The notes under the pieces were generated by a model, which was given only the letters and a program-made list of their open reading frames with translations, did no database searches and was not told the origin of the DNA. Positions 6,560 through 14,229 of a DNA stretch of 22,330 bases are shown here, in pieces. Position 1 is the stretch's first letter. The number at the start of each line of letters is the position of its first letter. The DNA is from Neofamilia sp964346535. Lineage in GTDB: Bacteria; Bacillota; Clostridia; Tissierellales; Peptoniphilaceae. The position numbers and the translations under genes were made by a program. The DNA lies in contig CAYFUN010000023.1 in assembly GCA_964346535.1 (NCBI GenBank), forward strand, positions 1 through 22,330, read 5' to 3'.

Positions 6560-7678
6560 TTAAAATGCGTCATAATAAATTCTATCTTCTGTTATTCCTT
6601 TGGCTGTTAGGTGTTCGATTATTGAGTCGATCATTACTGGAGACCCACATAGGTAGGCTGTCCAGTTGCCGCCGCCATCTTCTACATACTTGTCTATAGA
6701 ATCTGTTACTCTTCCAGTATCTCCTGTCCAATTCATTTCTGGAGTTACCCTAGAAAGAGTTGGCATAAATTTAAAGTCTGGAATTTCTTCTTCAAAGTGT
6801 TTCATTTCATCTAGGGCAAATAAGTCGTCTGGAGTTCTGGCTCCGAAAAACATTCTAACTTTTCTGTTAATTTGATTGTCTCTTAGATGATAGAGAATTG
6901 AAAGTAGGGGAGCCATACCAGTTCCTGCACCGATTAATAAAATTGGGCCACCGTCATCTTCCTTATAATAGAAGTCTCCATAAGGACCGTTGATGTTTAC
7001 TGTGTCTCCTTCTTTCATAACCTTGTGAACATAGGTTGAACAAATACCCTTTGTATAGCCGATGAAGTTGTCAATATAGCCATGGTCTCTAGCTGATGAA
7101 GCTATTGAGTAGGCCCTATAAACTTCTTCGTCTGAGCCTTCATACTCATCAGAGCCGTCATACTCTGGGGCCTTAATTTGTATATATTGGCCTGGCTTAA
7201 AGGTAATTGATTCACCTTCAGGAAGTTTCCATCTGATTTTTTTAATTTTATCGGTTACATCTTCAATTGATTCTACTGTAACGTCATATTCTCTAACATT
7301 AAATAATTCTTCTGGAATTTGGATTTTAATGTCTTGCTTAACCTTAACCTGGCAGGAAAGTCTAGTGTTTGTTTCTAGTTCTTCTTTTGATAGCCAAGGA
7401 AGTTCTGTAGCTAAAACTGGGCCTCCACCTTCAAGGATTTGGCACTTGCAATAACCACAAGATCCCTTACCACCACAGGCTGATGGGATAAAAATTTTAT
7501 TGTCTCTAAGGGTAGATAGCAGAGAATTTCCTCCTGCAACTACCATTGGTTCTTCGTCATTTATTTTTAGTTCAACTTCTCCATAGTCAGCAATGTACTT
7601 GTCAGCTAATGATAAGGCCAAGGCAAGGACTGCTGAAATTATTCCTAGGATGAGAACTGTCTGTAAAATTATAGCCAT
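6560..7678 (-). CDS. nqrF: Na+-translocating NADH:quinone reductase subunit F
   Basis: The NADH-oxidising subunit of Na+-NQR (372 residues). An N-terminal membrane helix (1-25) anchors a [2Fe-2S] ferredoxin domain with C68, C74, C77 and C109 (ACGGKGSCGYC ... RLSCQ). It is followed by an FAD domain with the RAYS motif (188-191) and an NADH domain with GAGTGMAP (250-257), and the protein ends in YYDAF. Electrons pass from NADH to FAD to the 2Fe-2S centre and into the membrane subunits. It is somewhat shorter than the ~405-residue proteobacterial NqrF. GGAGGAG lies in the 9-nt gap after nqrE. This subunit identifies the cluster as Nqr: Rnf would carry RnfB and RnfC instead. Confidence 0.93.
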   Translation of the reverse strand: MAIILQTVLILGIISAVLALALSLADKYIADYGEVELKINDEEPMVVAGGNSLLSTLRDNKIFIPSACGGKGSCGYCKCQILEGGGPVLATELPWLSKEELETNTRLSCQVKVKQDIKIQIPEELFNVREYDVTVESIEDVTDKIKKIRWKLPEGESITFKPGQYIQIKAPEYDGSDEYEGSDEEVYRAYSIASSARDHGYIDNFIGYTKGICSTYVHKVMKEGDTVNINGPYGDFYYKEDDGGPILLIGAGTGMAPLLSILYHLRDNQINRKVRMFFGARTPDDLFALDEMKHFEEEIPDFKFMPTLSRVTPEMNWTGDTGRVTDSIDKYVEDGGGNWTAYLCGSPVMIDSIIEHLTAKGITEDRIYYDAF

Positions 7679-7687
7679 GTCTCCTCC

Positions 7688-8278
7688 TTATGAAATTTGA
7701 ACTATGCCAGAGAATCCTATAAAGGCCATGGCCATAATACCTGTAATAATTAAGGTAATAGCAGGACCTCCTAGGCCTTTTGGTAGGGCATCTTCATTTA
7801 TTCTTGAACGAATGCCAGCCATAGAAACTATAGCAAGGAGCCAACCAAGGCCAGAGCCAAGTCCGAATAGGGCTGTTTGAATAAAGTTGTAATTTCTAAT
7901 TACCATAAATAATGAAACCCCAAGGATTGCACAGTTTACAGTAATAAGTGGAAGGAAGATACCTAGGGCATAGTAAAGATTTTCTACATATCTTTCTAAA
8001 AACATTTCCAACAATTGTACAAAGGCGGCAATGACTAAGATGAAAACAATAAATCTCAAATAGTCAAGGCCAAATGGAAGTAGGACATAGTGGTAAACAA
8101 TGTAGTTTAAAATTGTTGTAATAGTAAGTACAAAGGTTACTGCTATTCCCAATCCAGTTGCTGTTTCAATTTCCTTAGAAACTGCTATATAAGAACACAT
8201 TCCCAAAAAGTTTGAGAAGATCATATTAGAAGTAAAAATTGAAGCAAAAAATATTACTAAAGGATGAACATCTACCAT
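7688..8278 (-). CDS. nqrE: Na+-translocating NADH:quinone reductase subunit E
   Basis: An integral membrane subunit of 196 residues with about six helices, homologous to RnfA. Features favour NqrE over RnfA: FLGMCSYIAVSK, LGIFLPLITVNCAILG (the conserved Cys near the inter-subunit iron centre) and GSGLGWLLAIVSMAGIR. NqrD and NqrE pack as an inverted pair around an Fe centre that moves electrons across the membrane. Its ATG overlaps the nqrD stop by one base (TAATG), indicating translational coupling. Confidence 0.93.
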   Translation of the reverse strand: MVDVHPLVIFFASIFTSNMIFSNFLGMCSYIAVSKEIETATGLGIAVTFVLTITTILNYIVYHYVLLPFGLDYLRFIVFILVIAAFVQLLEMFLERYVENLYYALGIFLPLITVNCAILGVSLFMVIRNYNFIQTALFGLGSGLGWLLAIVSMAGIRSRINEDALPKGLGGPAITLIITGIMAMAFIGFSGIVQIS

Positions 8279-8892
8279 TATCTTTTCGCCTCCTCAGTTT
8301 TGTTAACTTTTGCATTGGCCCACCACATAATAACCGCTAGGATAAAGAAAGCTCCTGGAGGCATTATCATTAGGGTCCAAGCTGTCCAAGACTCTGGCAT
8401 AATTTGAATTCCAAATACAGAACCAAAGCCAAGAATTTCTCTAATAAATGAAATAACTAGTAGGACCATAGTATAGCCTAGACCTGAAGCAACCCCGTCT
8501 ACAAAAGATGGTAAAGGTTTGTTTGCAATAGCAAAGGCTTCAGCCCTACCCATGATAATACAGTTGGTAATAATAAGTCCAACATAAGGTCCAAGGGCCT
8601 TAGACATATCAGGCATATAGGCCTTTAGGAAAATATCTACTAGGATTACATAAAATGAAATTATCAGTACCTGAACCATCATTCTAATATGGCCAGGAGT
8701 TTTTTCTCTCAAGGCAGAAATAGTTAAAGATGAAAAGCCAGTTACTAAGGCTAGGGCCAGTCCCATAATTAGGGAGTTCATCATTACGTTGGTAACAGCT
8801 AGGGTAGAACAAATCCCTATAACTTGGAAAATTATTGGGTTTTCTTCTATTAGTCCAGCTCTAACTATTTTCTTGTATTTTGTCTTAGCCAT
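8278..8892 (-). CDS. nqrD: Na+-translocating NADH:quinone reductase subunit D
   Basis: A membrane subunit of 204 residues, homologous to RnfE. The block GPYVGLIITNCIIMGRAEAFA, with its conserved Cys, matches the NqrD/RnfE core, and SFVDGVASGLGY plus FIREILGFGSVFG follow as expected. About six hydrophobic helices are visible. It partners NqrE across the membrane. The ATG overlaps the nqrC stop by one base (TAATG); GGAGG inside the last codons of nqrC provides the ribosome binding site. Confidence 0.93.
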   Translation of the reverse strand: MAKTKYKKIVRAGLIEENPIIFQVIGICSTLAVTNVMMNSLIMGLALALVTGFSSLTISALREKTPGHIRMMVQVLIISFYVILVDIFLKAYMPDMSKALGPYVGLIITNCIIMGRAEAFAIANKPLPSFVDGVASGLGYTMVLLVISFIREILGFGSVFGIQIMPESWTAWTLMIMPPGAFFILAVIMWWANAKVNKTEEAKR

Positions 8893-9494
8893 TATTTATT
8901 ACCTCCTTGGTCGAAGGCCTTTAAATCTTCGTTGATCATATTTTGAACAAAGGTTGAAGTTTGAGTAGCACCAGCTATGGCGTCAACATTTCCGCCAGGG
9001 GCTGGCCTGTTAATAATGTACTTGTCAGTGGCGTTAGAGATATCTACATTTCTGTATTGTTCCTTATAAGGAGCTTCAGAAATTCTTCCACCAAGACCAG
9101 GTGTTTCGCTTTGAGTGATAAATTCTACACCAGTAACCTCGTTCATATTTGCATCTACACCAATATAGCCTGTAATTGATCCCCAAAGACCTGGGCCAGA
9201 AAATGGAACAGCATAGGCTTTTTCTTCGGACCCATCCATTAGGGTATAAAGCTTAGCATCGTTCCAATCAGATTCAACAACATGGTCTTCAAAAAGTTTG
9301 TTGACTTCGTCGTCAGAAGTTTTTCCTTCTTCGTACATGTCAAAGACGTAGAGAATCTTTCTTCTAAGTTCAAGGTTTTGGTTTTCTTCAACCTTGGCTA
9401 GGGTTGATTGGTTTAAAAAGGCTAGGATAAAAACTGTAATGACAGTTAATAAAGTCATAAAGAAAATTGGATAAGCCATTGATTTGTTTTTCAT
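8892..9494 (-). CDS. nqrC: Na+-translocating NADH:quinone reductase subunit C
   Basis: An FMN-carrying subunit of 200 residues. One N-terminal helix (~8-28) leads to an external domain with GPGLWGSITGYIG, ETPGLGG (130-136) and the flavinylation motif DAIAGAT, where T177 should hold covalent FMN. The start at 9494 (MKNKSMAYP) is chosen over a longer in-frame start at 9578 because that extension overlaps the nqrB end with unrelated sequence. The ATG lies one base after the nqrB stop (TAATATG), with GAGGTG inside the last codons of nqrB. Flavinylation needs an ApbE-type transferase, which is not in the window. Confidence 0.92.
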   Translation of the reverse strand: MKNKSMAYPIFFMTLLTVITVFILAFLNQSTLAKVEENQNLELRRKILYVFDMYEEGKTSDDEVNKLFEDHVVESDWNDAKLYTLMDGSEEKAYAVPFSGPGLWGSITGYIGVDANMNEVTGVEFITQSETPGLGGRISEAPYKEQYRNVDISNATDKYIINRPAPGGNVDAIAGATQTSTFVQNMINEDLKAFDQGGNK

Positions 9495-9495
9495 A

Positions 9496-10470
9496 TTACA
9501 CCTCGCTAGCCTTGGCTTTTTTTCTCTTCTCAGATTGTCTAACAGCGTAGTCAATAATTGGAGCAAAGGTATTGCCAATTAAAATAGCAAACATTACACC
9601 ACCAGAGAAAAGGGCAAAGCCTCTAATAATTACAGTTACAACGCCAATTATAATTCCATACAACCACTTGCCAGGAACGGTTTTCGCTGCAGAAATTGGG
9701 TCTGTAGCCATAAAAACTGCACCTAGGACAAAACCACCTGTTAGCATACCGATTATAGGATTTGGAACAGATTCAACACCCATTAGGTTAAAGACCAAAG
9801 TTAATCCTGTAAATCCAAGGGCACAACCTGCCATAATTTCCCATGAAGCAACTTTTTTCCAAATTAAATAAATTGCACAAAGAAGAATTACGATTTTAGC
9901 AGATTCGCCAATAACTCCAGGAACATTTCCTATTAATAGGTCTTTAATGTTAGGAAGGATTCCTTCGTTTCTAAAGGCAAGCATTGGAGTTGCAGTAGAA
10001 ACTGTATCGATAGTTGGGAAAATCCACTTTGCAAAGCCTCCTGGAAAGTCAGCAAGACTTGGAACTTGGTTCCAGTGAATGGTTAAAGGTTCAGGGAAGT
10101 TAATGTAAATAAAACACCTGCCAACAATAGCTGGGTTAAAAACATTTTTTCCAAAACCACCAAAAACCATTTTGCCAAAAAATACTCCAAAGACTATACC
10201 GACAATACTCATCCAAAGTGGAAGAGAAACAGGCAGAGTCATTGTATATAAAATGGCAGTTACCAATAAGGCTTCAGAAACCTTTTTCTTCTTGTTGATT
10301 TTAGTTTCAAATAGATATTCAGTTAAAAAGGCAAAGATTATATTAACGGCAGTTAAAAGTAAAACCCTTAGGCCATTAAAATAAACAGAACAAATAAGTA
10401 CTAAAACTAAGGCCTTTAAAACAGTTCTCATCATTTTTTGTTTAGTAAAAGTGTCATTAATGAAACTCAT
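9496..10470 (-). CDS. nqrB: Na+-translocating NADH:quinone reductase subunit B (short form)
   Basis: A membrane subunit of 324 residues from the AGGAGG-supported ATG at 10470; an in-frame start at 10506 lacks such support. About ten hydrophobic segments are visible. The covalent FMN motif is S158-T-A-T161 in DTVSTATPML, matching NqrB/RnfD, and GKNVFNPAIVGRCF plus FMATDPISAAKT are family blocks. It is roughly 75-90 residues shorter than Vibrio-type NqrB, with the difference ahead of the FMN site, so in size it resembles RnfD. That N-terminal part and NqrA take part in quinone binding in Vibrio. It is the first gene of the operon: no nqrA precedes it, only a promoter and a divergent cobalamin riboswitch. 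Confidence 0.88.
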   Translation of the reverse strand: MSFINDTFTKQKMMRTVLKALVLVLICSVYFNGLRVLLLTAVNIIFAFLTEYLFETKINKKKKVSEALLVTAILYTMTLPVSLPLWMSIVGIVFGVFFGKMVFGGFGKNVFNPAIVGRCFIYINFPEPLTIHWNQVPSLADFPGGFAKWIFPTIDTVSTATPMLAFRNEGILPNIKDLLIGNVPGVIGESAKIVILLCAIYLIWKKVASWEIMAGCALGFTGLTLVFNLMGVESVPNPIIGMLTGGFVLGAVFMATDPISAAKTVPGKWLYGIIIGVVTVIIRGFALFSGGVMFAILIGNTFAPIIDYAVRQSEKRKKAKASEV

Positions 10471-10528
10471 AATCAACCTCCTTTTTAAAATTATTATAAA
10501 ACTCAACTCATTAAATTTTATATTATGT

Positions 10529-10557
10529 ATTATACCATTAAATAGACTTTTTTTAAA
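10529..10557 (-). promoter_or_regulatory. Promoter of nqrBCDEF
   Basis: On the minus strand, TTTAAA (10557-10552), a 17-nt spacer and a consensus TATAAT (10534-10529). Transcription would start about 50 nt before the nqrB ATG. Confidence 0.6.
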
Positions 10558-10646
10558 GAACTAGTTGGGATAAAAAGCCAATAAAAACAAAAGCCAAATA
10601 AAAAAACTTCATCTAAGGTAAAATTTTTAAAAATTTTTAAAAGTAC

Positions 10647-10675
10647 TTGTAATTTTAGCAGACTTGTGCTATATT
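10647..10675 (+). promoter_or_regulatory. Promoter of the cobalamin riboswitch transcript
   Basis: TTGTAA (10647-10652), a 17-nt spacer ending in TGC (extended -10) and TATATT (10670-10675). The predicted start near 10683 is about 10 nt before the first riboswitch helix. Confidence 0.7.
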
Positions 10676-10692
10676 TTACTTGTTTAATAAAA

Positions 10693-10850
10693 CGTATGTA
10701 TGCACCTAGTGCTGAAGCGAAAGCGAAGGGAATTAAGTTAAAATCTTAAACTATCCCAGTAACCGTGATGCGGACAAAGGACATAAGCCACTGCAGTTTT
10801 GTGGGAAGGCGTCTGGAGGATGAAGCTAAGTCGGGAGACCTGTACATACG
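10693..10850 (+). ncRNA. Cobalamin riboswitch
   Basis: The closing helix P1 is perfect: CGTATGTA (10693-10700) with TACATACG (10843-10850). Between them are conserved cobalamin-aptamer blocks in the right order: GGGAA (10728-10732), a downstream CCCAGTAACCG, the ATGCGGAC and CCACTGC ... GTGGGAAG elements that closely resemble the E. coli btuB leader, and the 3' block GGGAGACCTG. Adenosyl- or methylcobalamin binding would favour the downstream terminator. The next gene on this strand is the BtuF-like importer, consistent with B12 uptake control. Confidence 0.85.
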
Positions 10851-10893
10851 GATATTCTCCTGGGTATGAGGCAAACATTTATTTGTGTTTTCT

Positions 10894-10923
10894 GCTCTTA
10901 CTTTAGGTGGGAGCATTTTTTTT
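10894..10923 (+). terminator. Riboswitch-controlled terminator
   Basis: Positions 10894-10901 pair with 10907-10914 around TTTAG, followed by eight T's. Upstream GTATGAGGC (10864-10872) could pair with GCTCTTAC (10894-10901) as an imperfect antiterminator. Confidence 0.8.
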
Positions 10924-11067
10924 ACCAAGAGATAATTAAACAAAAGCGCCTAGGGTCAAAATTTTAATCTTTAGTGTTTCTCCTAATCTCTAGAGATTAT
11001 ATAATCATAATACTTTATCTCCAGAGCCCTCTCTAATCAAATTCTGGATCAGACCTAAAGCGTATAG
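10924..11067 (+). promoter_or_regulatory. Non-coding leader with palindrome and second -10
   Basis: No gene is visible. TAATCTCTAGAGATTA (10984-10999) is a perfect 16-bp palindrome directly abutting TATAAT (11000-11005). A -35 is poor (TTTCTC at 10977-10982). This looks like an operator within a second, riboswitch-independent promoter for the importer genes. CCAGA (11024-11028) and TCTGG further on could form another hairpin. Confidence 0.4.
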
Positions 11068-11108
11068 AGTAAAAGTCCTTAGCCACCCACTAAGGGCTTT
11101 TACTTTTA
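11064..11108 (+). terminator. Second leader hairpin / attenuator before the B12 importer
   Basis: A 14-15 bp stem (11068-11082 with 11090-11104, one G-T pair) closes the loop CCACCCA and is followed by TTTT. It stands between the second promoter and the gene at 11194, so it must be read through or regulated. Confidence 0.6.
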
Positions 11109-11193
11109 ACAACTTGGTAAAACTTTTAAGAGAAATAAAACTTTTCTTAAAATTTTTATAAATACAATTTTTCTAAACAAGAGGAGGAAATTT

Positions 11194-12165
11194 ATGAAAA
11201 AATTTAGATTACTGGCCTTGCTTATAGTTTTAACTTTAAGTCTTGGCCTAGTAGTAGGCTGTGAAAAGCCAGCAGAAAACAAGGAAGATGAGGCTCCAAT
11301 TGAAAGTGCTGAACAAGTAAAAGACGATCAGCCAGCAGATGGCGGTGCCTTTACTGTTGTGGATATGACAGGCAGGGAAGTTGCCTTTGAAAAGACAGCA
11401 GAAAAAGTTGTTGCCATAACTCCATCAGATGCTGAAAACCTAAACGCCATCGGAGCAATTGACAGCCTAGTTGGAATCGGAACTTATGTTGACAATCCAG
11501 AAGAAATCCTATCATTGCCAGTTGTTGCATCTGGCAGCGACTTAAATGCTGAAGAAATTATTGCCCTAGAGCCAGATTTAGTTTTAATGGCAGACATGGC
11601 CAAAAGTGAAGAACAAATTAAGGCCCTAACTGATGCAGGTGTTAATGTTGTAGTGACTAAGGCTGGAACAATTGAAGAAGTTTATGATGCCCTTGAATTA
11701 ATTGGCAAGGTTATGAACAAAGAAGAAGACGCAGCTAAAGTTATCCAAAACATGAAAGATTCTTTTGCAGCAATAGAAGCCAAGAAGGCAGACCTTGCTG
11801 GCAAGAAAATTTACTTTGAAGTTTCTCCACTTGAATATGGTTTGTGGTCAGCAGGAGCTCATACCTTTATGGACGAAATAGCACAAATTGTCGGCTTGGA
11901 AAATATCTTTGCCGATGTTGAAGGTTGGTCAGAAGTTTCAGAAGAAGAAGTTATAGCTAGAAATCCTGACTACATTGTGACAATTTCTATGGGCTCAATG
12001 GAAGGTCCAAGTCCTGTTGAAGAAATTATGGCAAGACCTGGCTGGGAAGGAATCACTGCAGTTAAGGAAGGAAAAATCCTAAACCTAGTTGACAATGAAC
12101 TTTCTAGACCATCAGTAAGACTTGTTCAAGGGGCAGAGGCCTTAGAGAATTTTGTAAATCAATAA
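11194..12165 (+). CDS. ABC importer substrate-binding lipoprotein, probably cobalamin (BtuF-like)
   Basis: A 323-residue lipoprotein: signal peptide MKKFRLLALLIVLTLSLGLV, then the lipobox VVGC with C23 as the lipid-anchored residue. An acidic linker follows. The mature part is a helical-backbone metal/B12 receptor (Peripla_BP_2): VDMTGREVAFEKTAEKVVAITPSDAENLNAIG, then EEIIALEPDLVLM and the second lobe ending with RPGWEGITAVKEGKILNL. This family binds cobalamin, siderophores or haem at the outer membrane face. The cobalamin assignment rests on the upstream riboswitch and on the absence of any other gene between. GAGGAGG lies 7 nt before the ATG. Iron-siderophore or molybdate (MolA-type) uptake remains possible. 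Confidence 0.82.
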   Translation: MKKFRLLALLIVLTLSLGLVVGCEKPAENKEDEAPIESAEQVKDDQPADGGAFTVVDMTGREVAFEKTAEKVVAITPSDAENLNAIGAIDSLVGIGTYVDNPEEILSLPVVASGSDLNAEEIIALEPDLVLMADMAKSEEQIKALTDAGVNVVVTKAGTIEEVYDALELIGKVMNKEEDAAKVIQNMKDSFAAIEAKKADLAGKKIYFEVSPLEYGLWSAGAHTFMDEIAQIVGLENIFADVEGWSEVSEEEVIARNPDYIVTISMGSMEGPSPVEEIMARPGWEGITAVKEGKILNLVDNELSRPSVRLVQGAEALENFVNQ

Positions 12166-12177
12166 AAATAACTTTAG

Positions 12178-12199
12178 GATGCTGGCCTAGGCTGGCATC
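12178..12199 (+). other. Intercistronic hairpin between binding protein and permease genes
   Basis: GATGCTGGC and GCTGGCATC form a 9-bp stem with two G-T pairs around CTAG. It is followed by a weak TTAAAATTTT, not a solid T-run. It may partly terminate or protect the mRNA so that more binding protein than permease is made. Confidence 0.5.
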
Positions 12200-12234
12200 T
12201 TAAAATTTTACATATAGACAAAGGGGAAGAAAAA

Positions 12235-13251
12235 ATGAAGAGCAGAAGAAAAAAATATTTTATAATCTTAGTCCTAGGCCTTGTCCTAAGTATTTTTGTC
12301 TGCCTAAGTATAGGTAGTGTCTCTATTCCCCTAAAAGAAATTTATAGTATATTAAAGGGCCAGGTTTTAAAGGCTCCAATAAAATCAGCTAATGCTTCAA
12401 TAATTTTGGCAGTTAGATTTCCAAGAGTTTTAAACGCCTGCTTGGTTGGAGCATGTCTTTCCCTAGCTGGAGCTGCCATGCAAGGACTTTTAAGAAATCC
12501 CCTTGCTGAAGGAGGAACCCTAGGCATTTCTGCAGGGGCAGGACTTGGCGCAGTTTTATCCATTGCCTTAGACATAAGCATCCCTTTTATCCCCTTTGGT
12601 GGGCCAGTAGTTCTGGCGATGATATTTTCTTTTTTATCAATTTTAATAATTTTAACCCTGTCTTATAAGCTCGACTATGGCCTATCTACAAATACAATAA
12701 TTTTGTTGGGAGTTATTTATTCAATGTTTGTAAGTTCCATCCAGTCTTTTATTATTGTGTTTTCATCTCACAAGCTAGAGGCAATAACATCTTGGTCAAT
12801 GGGGTCCTTAGCTGGATCGACTTATAGGGGAGCTCTAGTAATTTTTCTAGTTCTCATGGTTTTTGGCCTTAGAATTTATTCTAAATCTAGGGAGTTGGAT
12901 GCCTTTGCCATTAGCGAAAAAAACGCAGCCCACATTGGAGTTGATGTTAAAAAAGTAAAGCTTTCAATTATGATAAGCGTCTCAGCAATAATTGGAGTAG
13001 CAGTTGCCTTTGCTGGCTCAATTGCCTTTGTCGGCCTAATTATTCCCCACATAATGAGAAAGTTAGTTGGCCCTAGCCACAAAAAACTTTTGTTGGCAAC
13101 GACTTTGGCTGGAGGAATTTTTTTAATGTACGCCGACCTTTTGGCTAGAGTTGTACTAGCTCCAATTGAACTGCCTATTGGCGTAATTACATCTTTTGTT
13201 GGATCAATTCTCTTTGTCAATATATATTTTTCTATGAGGAAGGTAAGCTAA
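12235..13251 (+). CDS. FecCD-family ABC permease, probably BtuC
   Basis: A 338-residue inner-membrane permease of the FecCD/BtuC family (usual length 330-350) with about nine to ten hydrophobic helices. Family blocks are visible: VRFPRVLNACLVGACLSLAGAAMQGLLRNPLAEGGTLGISAGAGLG near residues 62-108, then TSWSMGS, and AFVGLIIPHIMRKLVGPSHK, which includes the helix that docks on the ATPase. It carries the ligand delivered by the upstream lipoprotein. GGGGAAG lies 6 nt before the ATG. Its TAA shares one base with the ATG of the ATPase gene. Confidence 0.9.
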   Translation: MKSRRKKYFIILVLGLVLSIFVCLSIGSVSIPLKEIYSILKGQVLKAPIKSANASIILAVRFPRVLNACLVGACLSLAGAAMQGLLRNPLAEGGTLGISAGAGLGAVLSIALDISIPFIPFGGPVVLAMIFSFLSILIILTLSYKLDYGLSTNTIILLGVIYSMFVSSIQSFIIVFSSHKLEAITSWSMGSLAGSTYRGALVIFLVLMVFGLRIYSKSRELDAFAISEKNAAHIGVDVKKVKLSIMISVSAIIGVAVAFAGSIAFVGLIIPHIMRKLVGPSHKKLLLATTLAGGIFLMYADLLARVVLAPIELPIGVITSFVGSILFVNIYFSMRKVS

Positions 13252-14006
13252 TGTTAGAAGTCAAAGACCTTAGTGTGATTTTTACAAAAAAAATATTGGA
13301 CCAAGTTTCTTTTACTGTAGCAGAAGGAGACTGGCTAATGATTATTGGCCCAAATGGTGCAGGAAAAACTACAATAACCAACGCCATTGCCCAAAGTCTA
13401 GCTTATAGTGGCCAAATTTATTTTAAGGGCACAGACCTAAGGGACCTGCCAGCAAAAACTAGGGCAAAAAACCTAGGGGTCCTTATGCAAAACCACTACA
13501 TCTCCTATGCCTTTGCAGTTAAAGATGTTGTCAGCCTAGGGTCTTATTCTAGGGACCAGGGATTTTTTTCAAAAAAGACTGACGATGAAGACGAAAAAAT
13601 TAATCAGGCCTTAGACTTAACTGGAATTTCACCTTTAAAAGACAGGTCAGTTCTTAGTCTGTCAGGTGGAGAGCTCCAAAGAGTTTTTTTAGCCCAACTC
13701 CTAGTCCAAGATCCAAGTTTAATGATTTTAGATGAGCCAACCAACCACTTAGACTTGTCCTACCAAGAGACAATTTTTTCCTTAGTCGACCAGTGGAGAC
13801 AAGAGCCAGGCAGGGCAGTAATTTCTGTTGTCCACGACTTGAGATTGGCGAGAATGTATGGGACCAAGGCCCTCTTATTAAAAGAAGGGAAAGTCTTTTC
13901 TTATGGAGACATTGAAGACGTAATGACTAGGGAAAATTTAAAAGAAGTTTATGGGGTTGACGTCTACCAGTGGATGAATAAATTAAATGAAGGTTGGAAC
14001 CTTTAA
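13251..14006 (+). CDS. ABC transporter ATPase of the FecE/BtuD family
   Basis: A 251-residue ATPase that powers the preceding permease. Walker A is GPNGAGKTT (33-41), the Q-loop is MQNHY (79-83), the signature is LSGGE (137-141), Walker B is LMILDE (157-162) and the switch histidine is H195. The Q-loop followed by AVKDVVSLGSY is typical of iron-siderophore/B12 importers. The ATG overlaps the permease stop (TAATG). No terminator is apparent after it; the next promoter begins 8 nt past the stop codon, so some read-through into the Moco leader is likely. Confidence 0.9.
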   Translation: MLEVKDLSVIFTKKILDQVSFTVAEGDWLMIIGPNGAGKTTITNAIAQSLAYSGQIYFKGTDLRDLPAKTRAKNLGVLMQNHYISYAFAVKDVVSLGSYSRDQGFFSKKTDDEDEKINQALDLTGISPLKDRSVLSLSGGELQRVFLAQLLVQDPSLMILDEPTNHLDLSYQETIFSLVDQWRQEPGRAVISVVHDLRLARMYGTKALLLKEGKVFSYGDIEDVMTRENLKEVYGVDVYQWMNKLNEGWNL

Positions 14007-14013
14007 ATTACAA

Positions 14014-14042
14014 TTGCTATATATCCTTATTTATGCTAATAT
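14014..14042 (+). promoter_or_regulatory. Promoter of the Moco operon
   Basis: TTGCTA (14014-14019), a 17-nt spacer ending in TGC (extended -10) and TAATAT (14037-14042). The start near 14050 coincides with the 5' edge of the riboswitch. Confidence 0.65.
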
Positions 14043-14050
14043 TTAAGAGT

Positions 14051-14156
14051 AAATATGAATCCGAGCAAAAATTTTCTAAGGGAAACTATGAAGTTTTTGC
14101 CAAAACTCTGAGGAGTTTTCAGGGTCAGAAGAGAAATCGACTGGCCTTCCGTATTT
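14051..14156 (+). ncRNA. Molybdenum/tungsten cofactor (Moco/Tuco) riboswitch candidate
   Basis: P1 pairs AAATATG (14051-14057) with CGTATTT (14150-14156). Inside are a helix GCAAAAA/TTTTTGC (14065-14071 with 14094-14100) whose loop contains GGGAAAC, a perfect hairpin AAAACTC/GAGTTTT (14102-14119), and AGGGTC (14121-14126), which can pair with GGCCTT (14143-14148). GGGAAAC, AGGGTC and the 3' block CGACTGGCCTTCCGTAT resemble the Moco RNA motif as I remember it. It sits at the head of modABC and the moa/moe genes, with a terminator immediately after, so cofactor binding would stop transcription. A covariance search would settle it. Confidence 0.7.
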
Positions 14157-14184
14157 GAAAAGGACGATATAATAAGGTTTACTT

Positions 14185-14216
14185 GTTGTTTTGTTGTCCA
14201 AAACAACTTTTTTTAT
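14185..14216 (+). terminator. Riboswitch expression-platform terminator
   Basis: GTTGTTTTG (14185-14193) pairs perfectly with CAAAACAAC (14199-14207) around TTGTC, followed by a run of T's. It ends just before the modA ribosome binding site. Confidence 0.9.
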
Positions 14217-14229
14217 TTGGAGAAAATGT

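Noticed and set aside
6560..10470. Reading the cluster as an Rnf complex (RnfD-G-E-A)
   Set aside because: The fifth gene is NqrF (2Fe-2S plus FAD/NADH domains), and NqrE carries the NqrE-specific GSGLGW/AGIR block. RnfB and RnfC are absent.
11194..14006. Molybdate (MolBCA-type) assignment for the first ABC importer because of the Moco genes downstream
   Set aside because: A dedicated modABC is present and the importer follows a cobalamin riboswitch; kept only as an alternative.
14168..14173. TATAAT just after the Moco riboswitch as a promoter
   Set aside because: No -35 at a usable distance; it lies between aptamer and terminator, so it is more likely part of the leader RNA.
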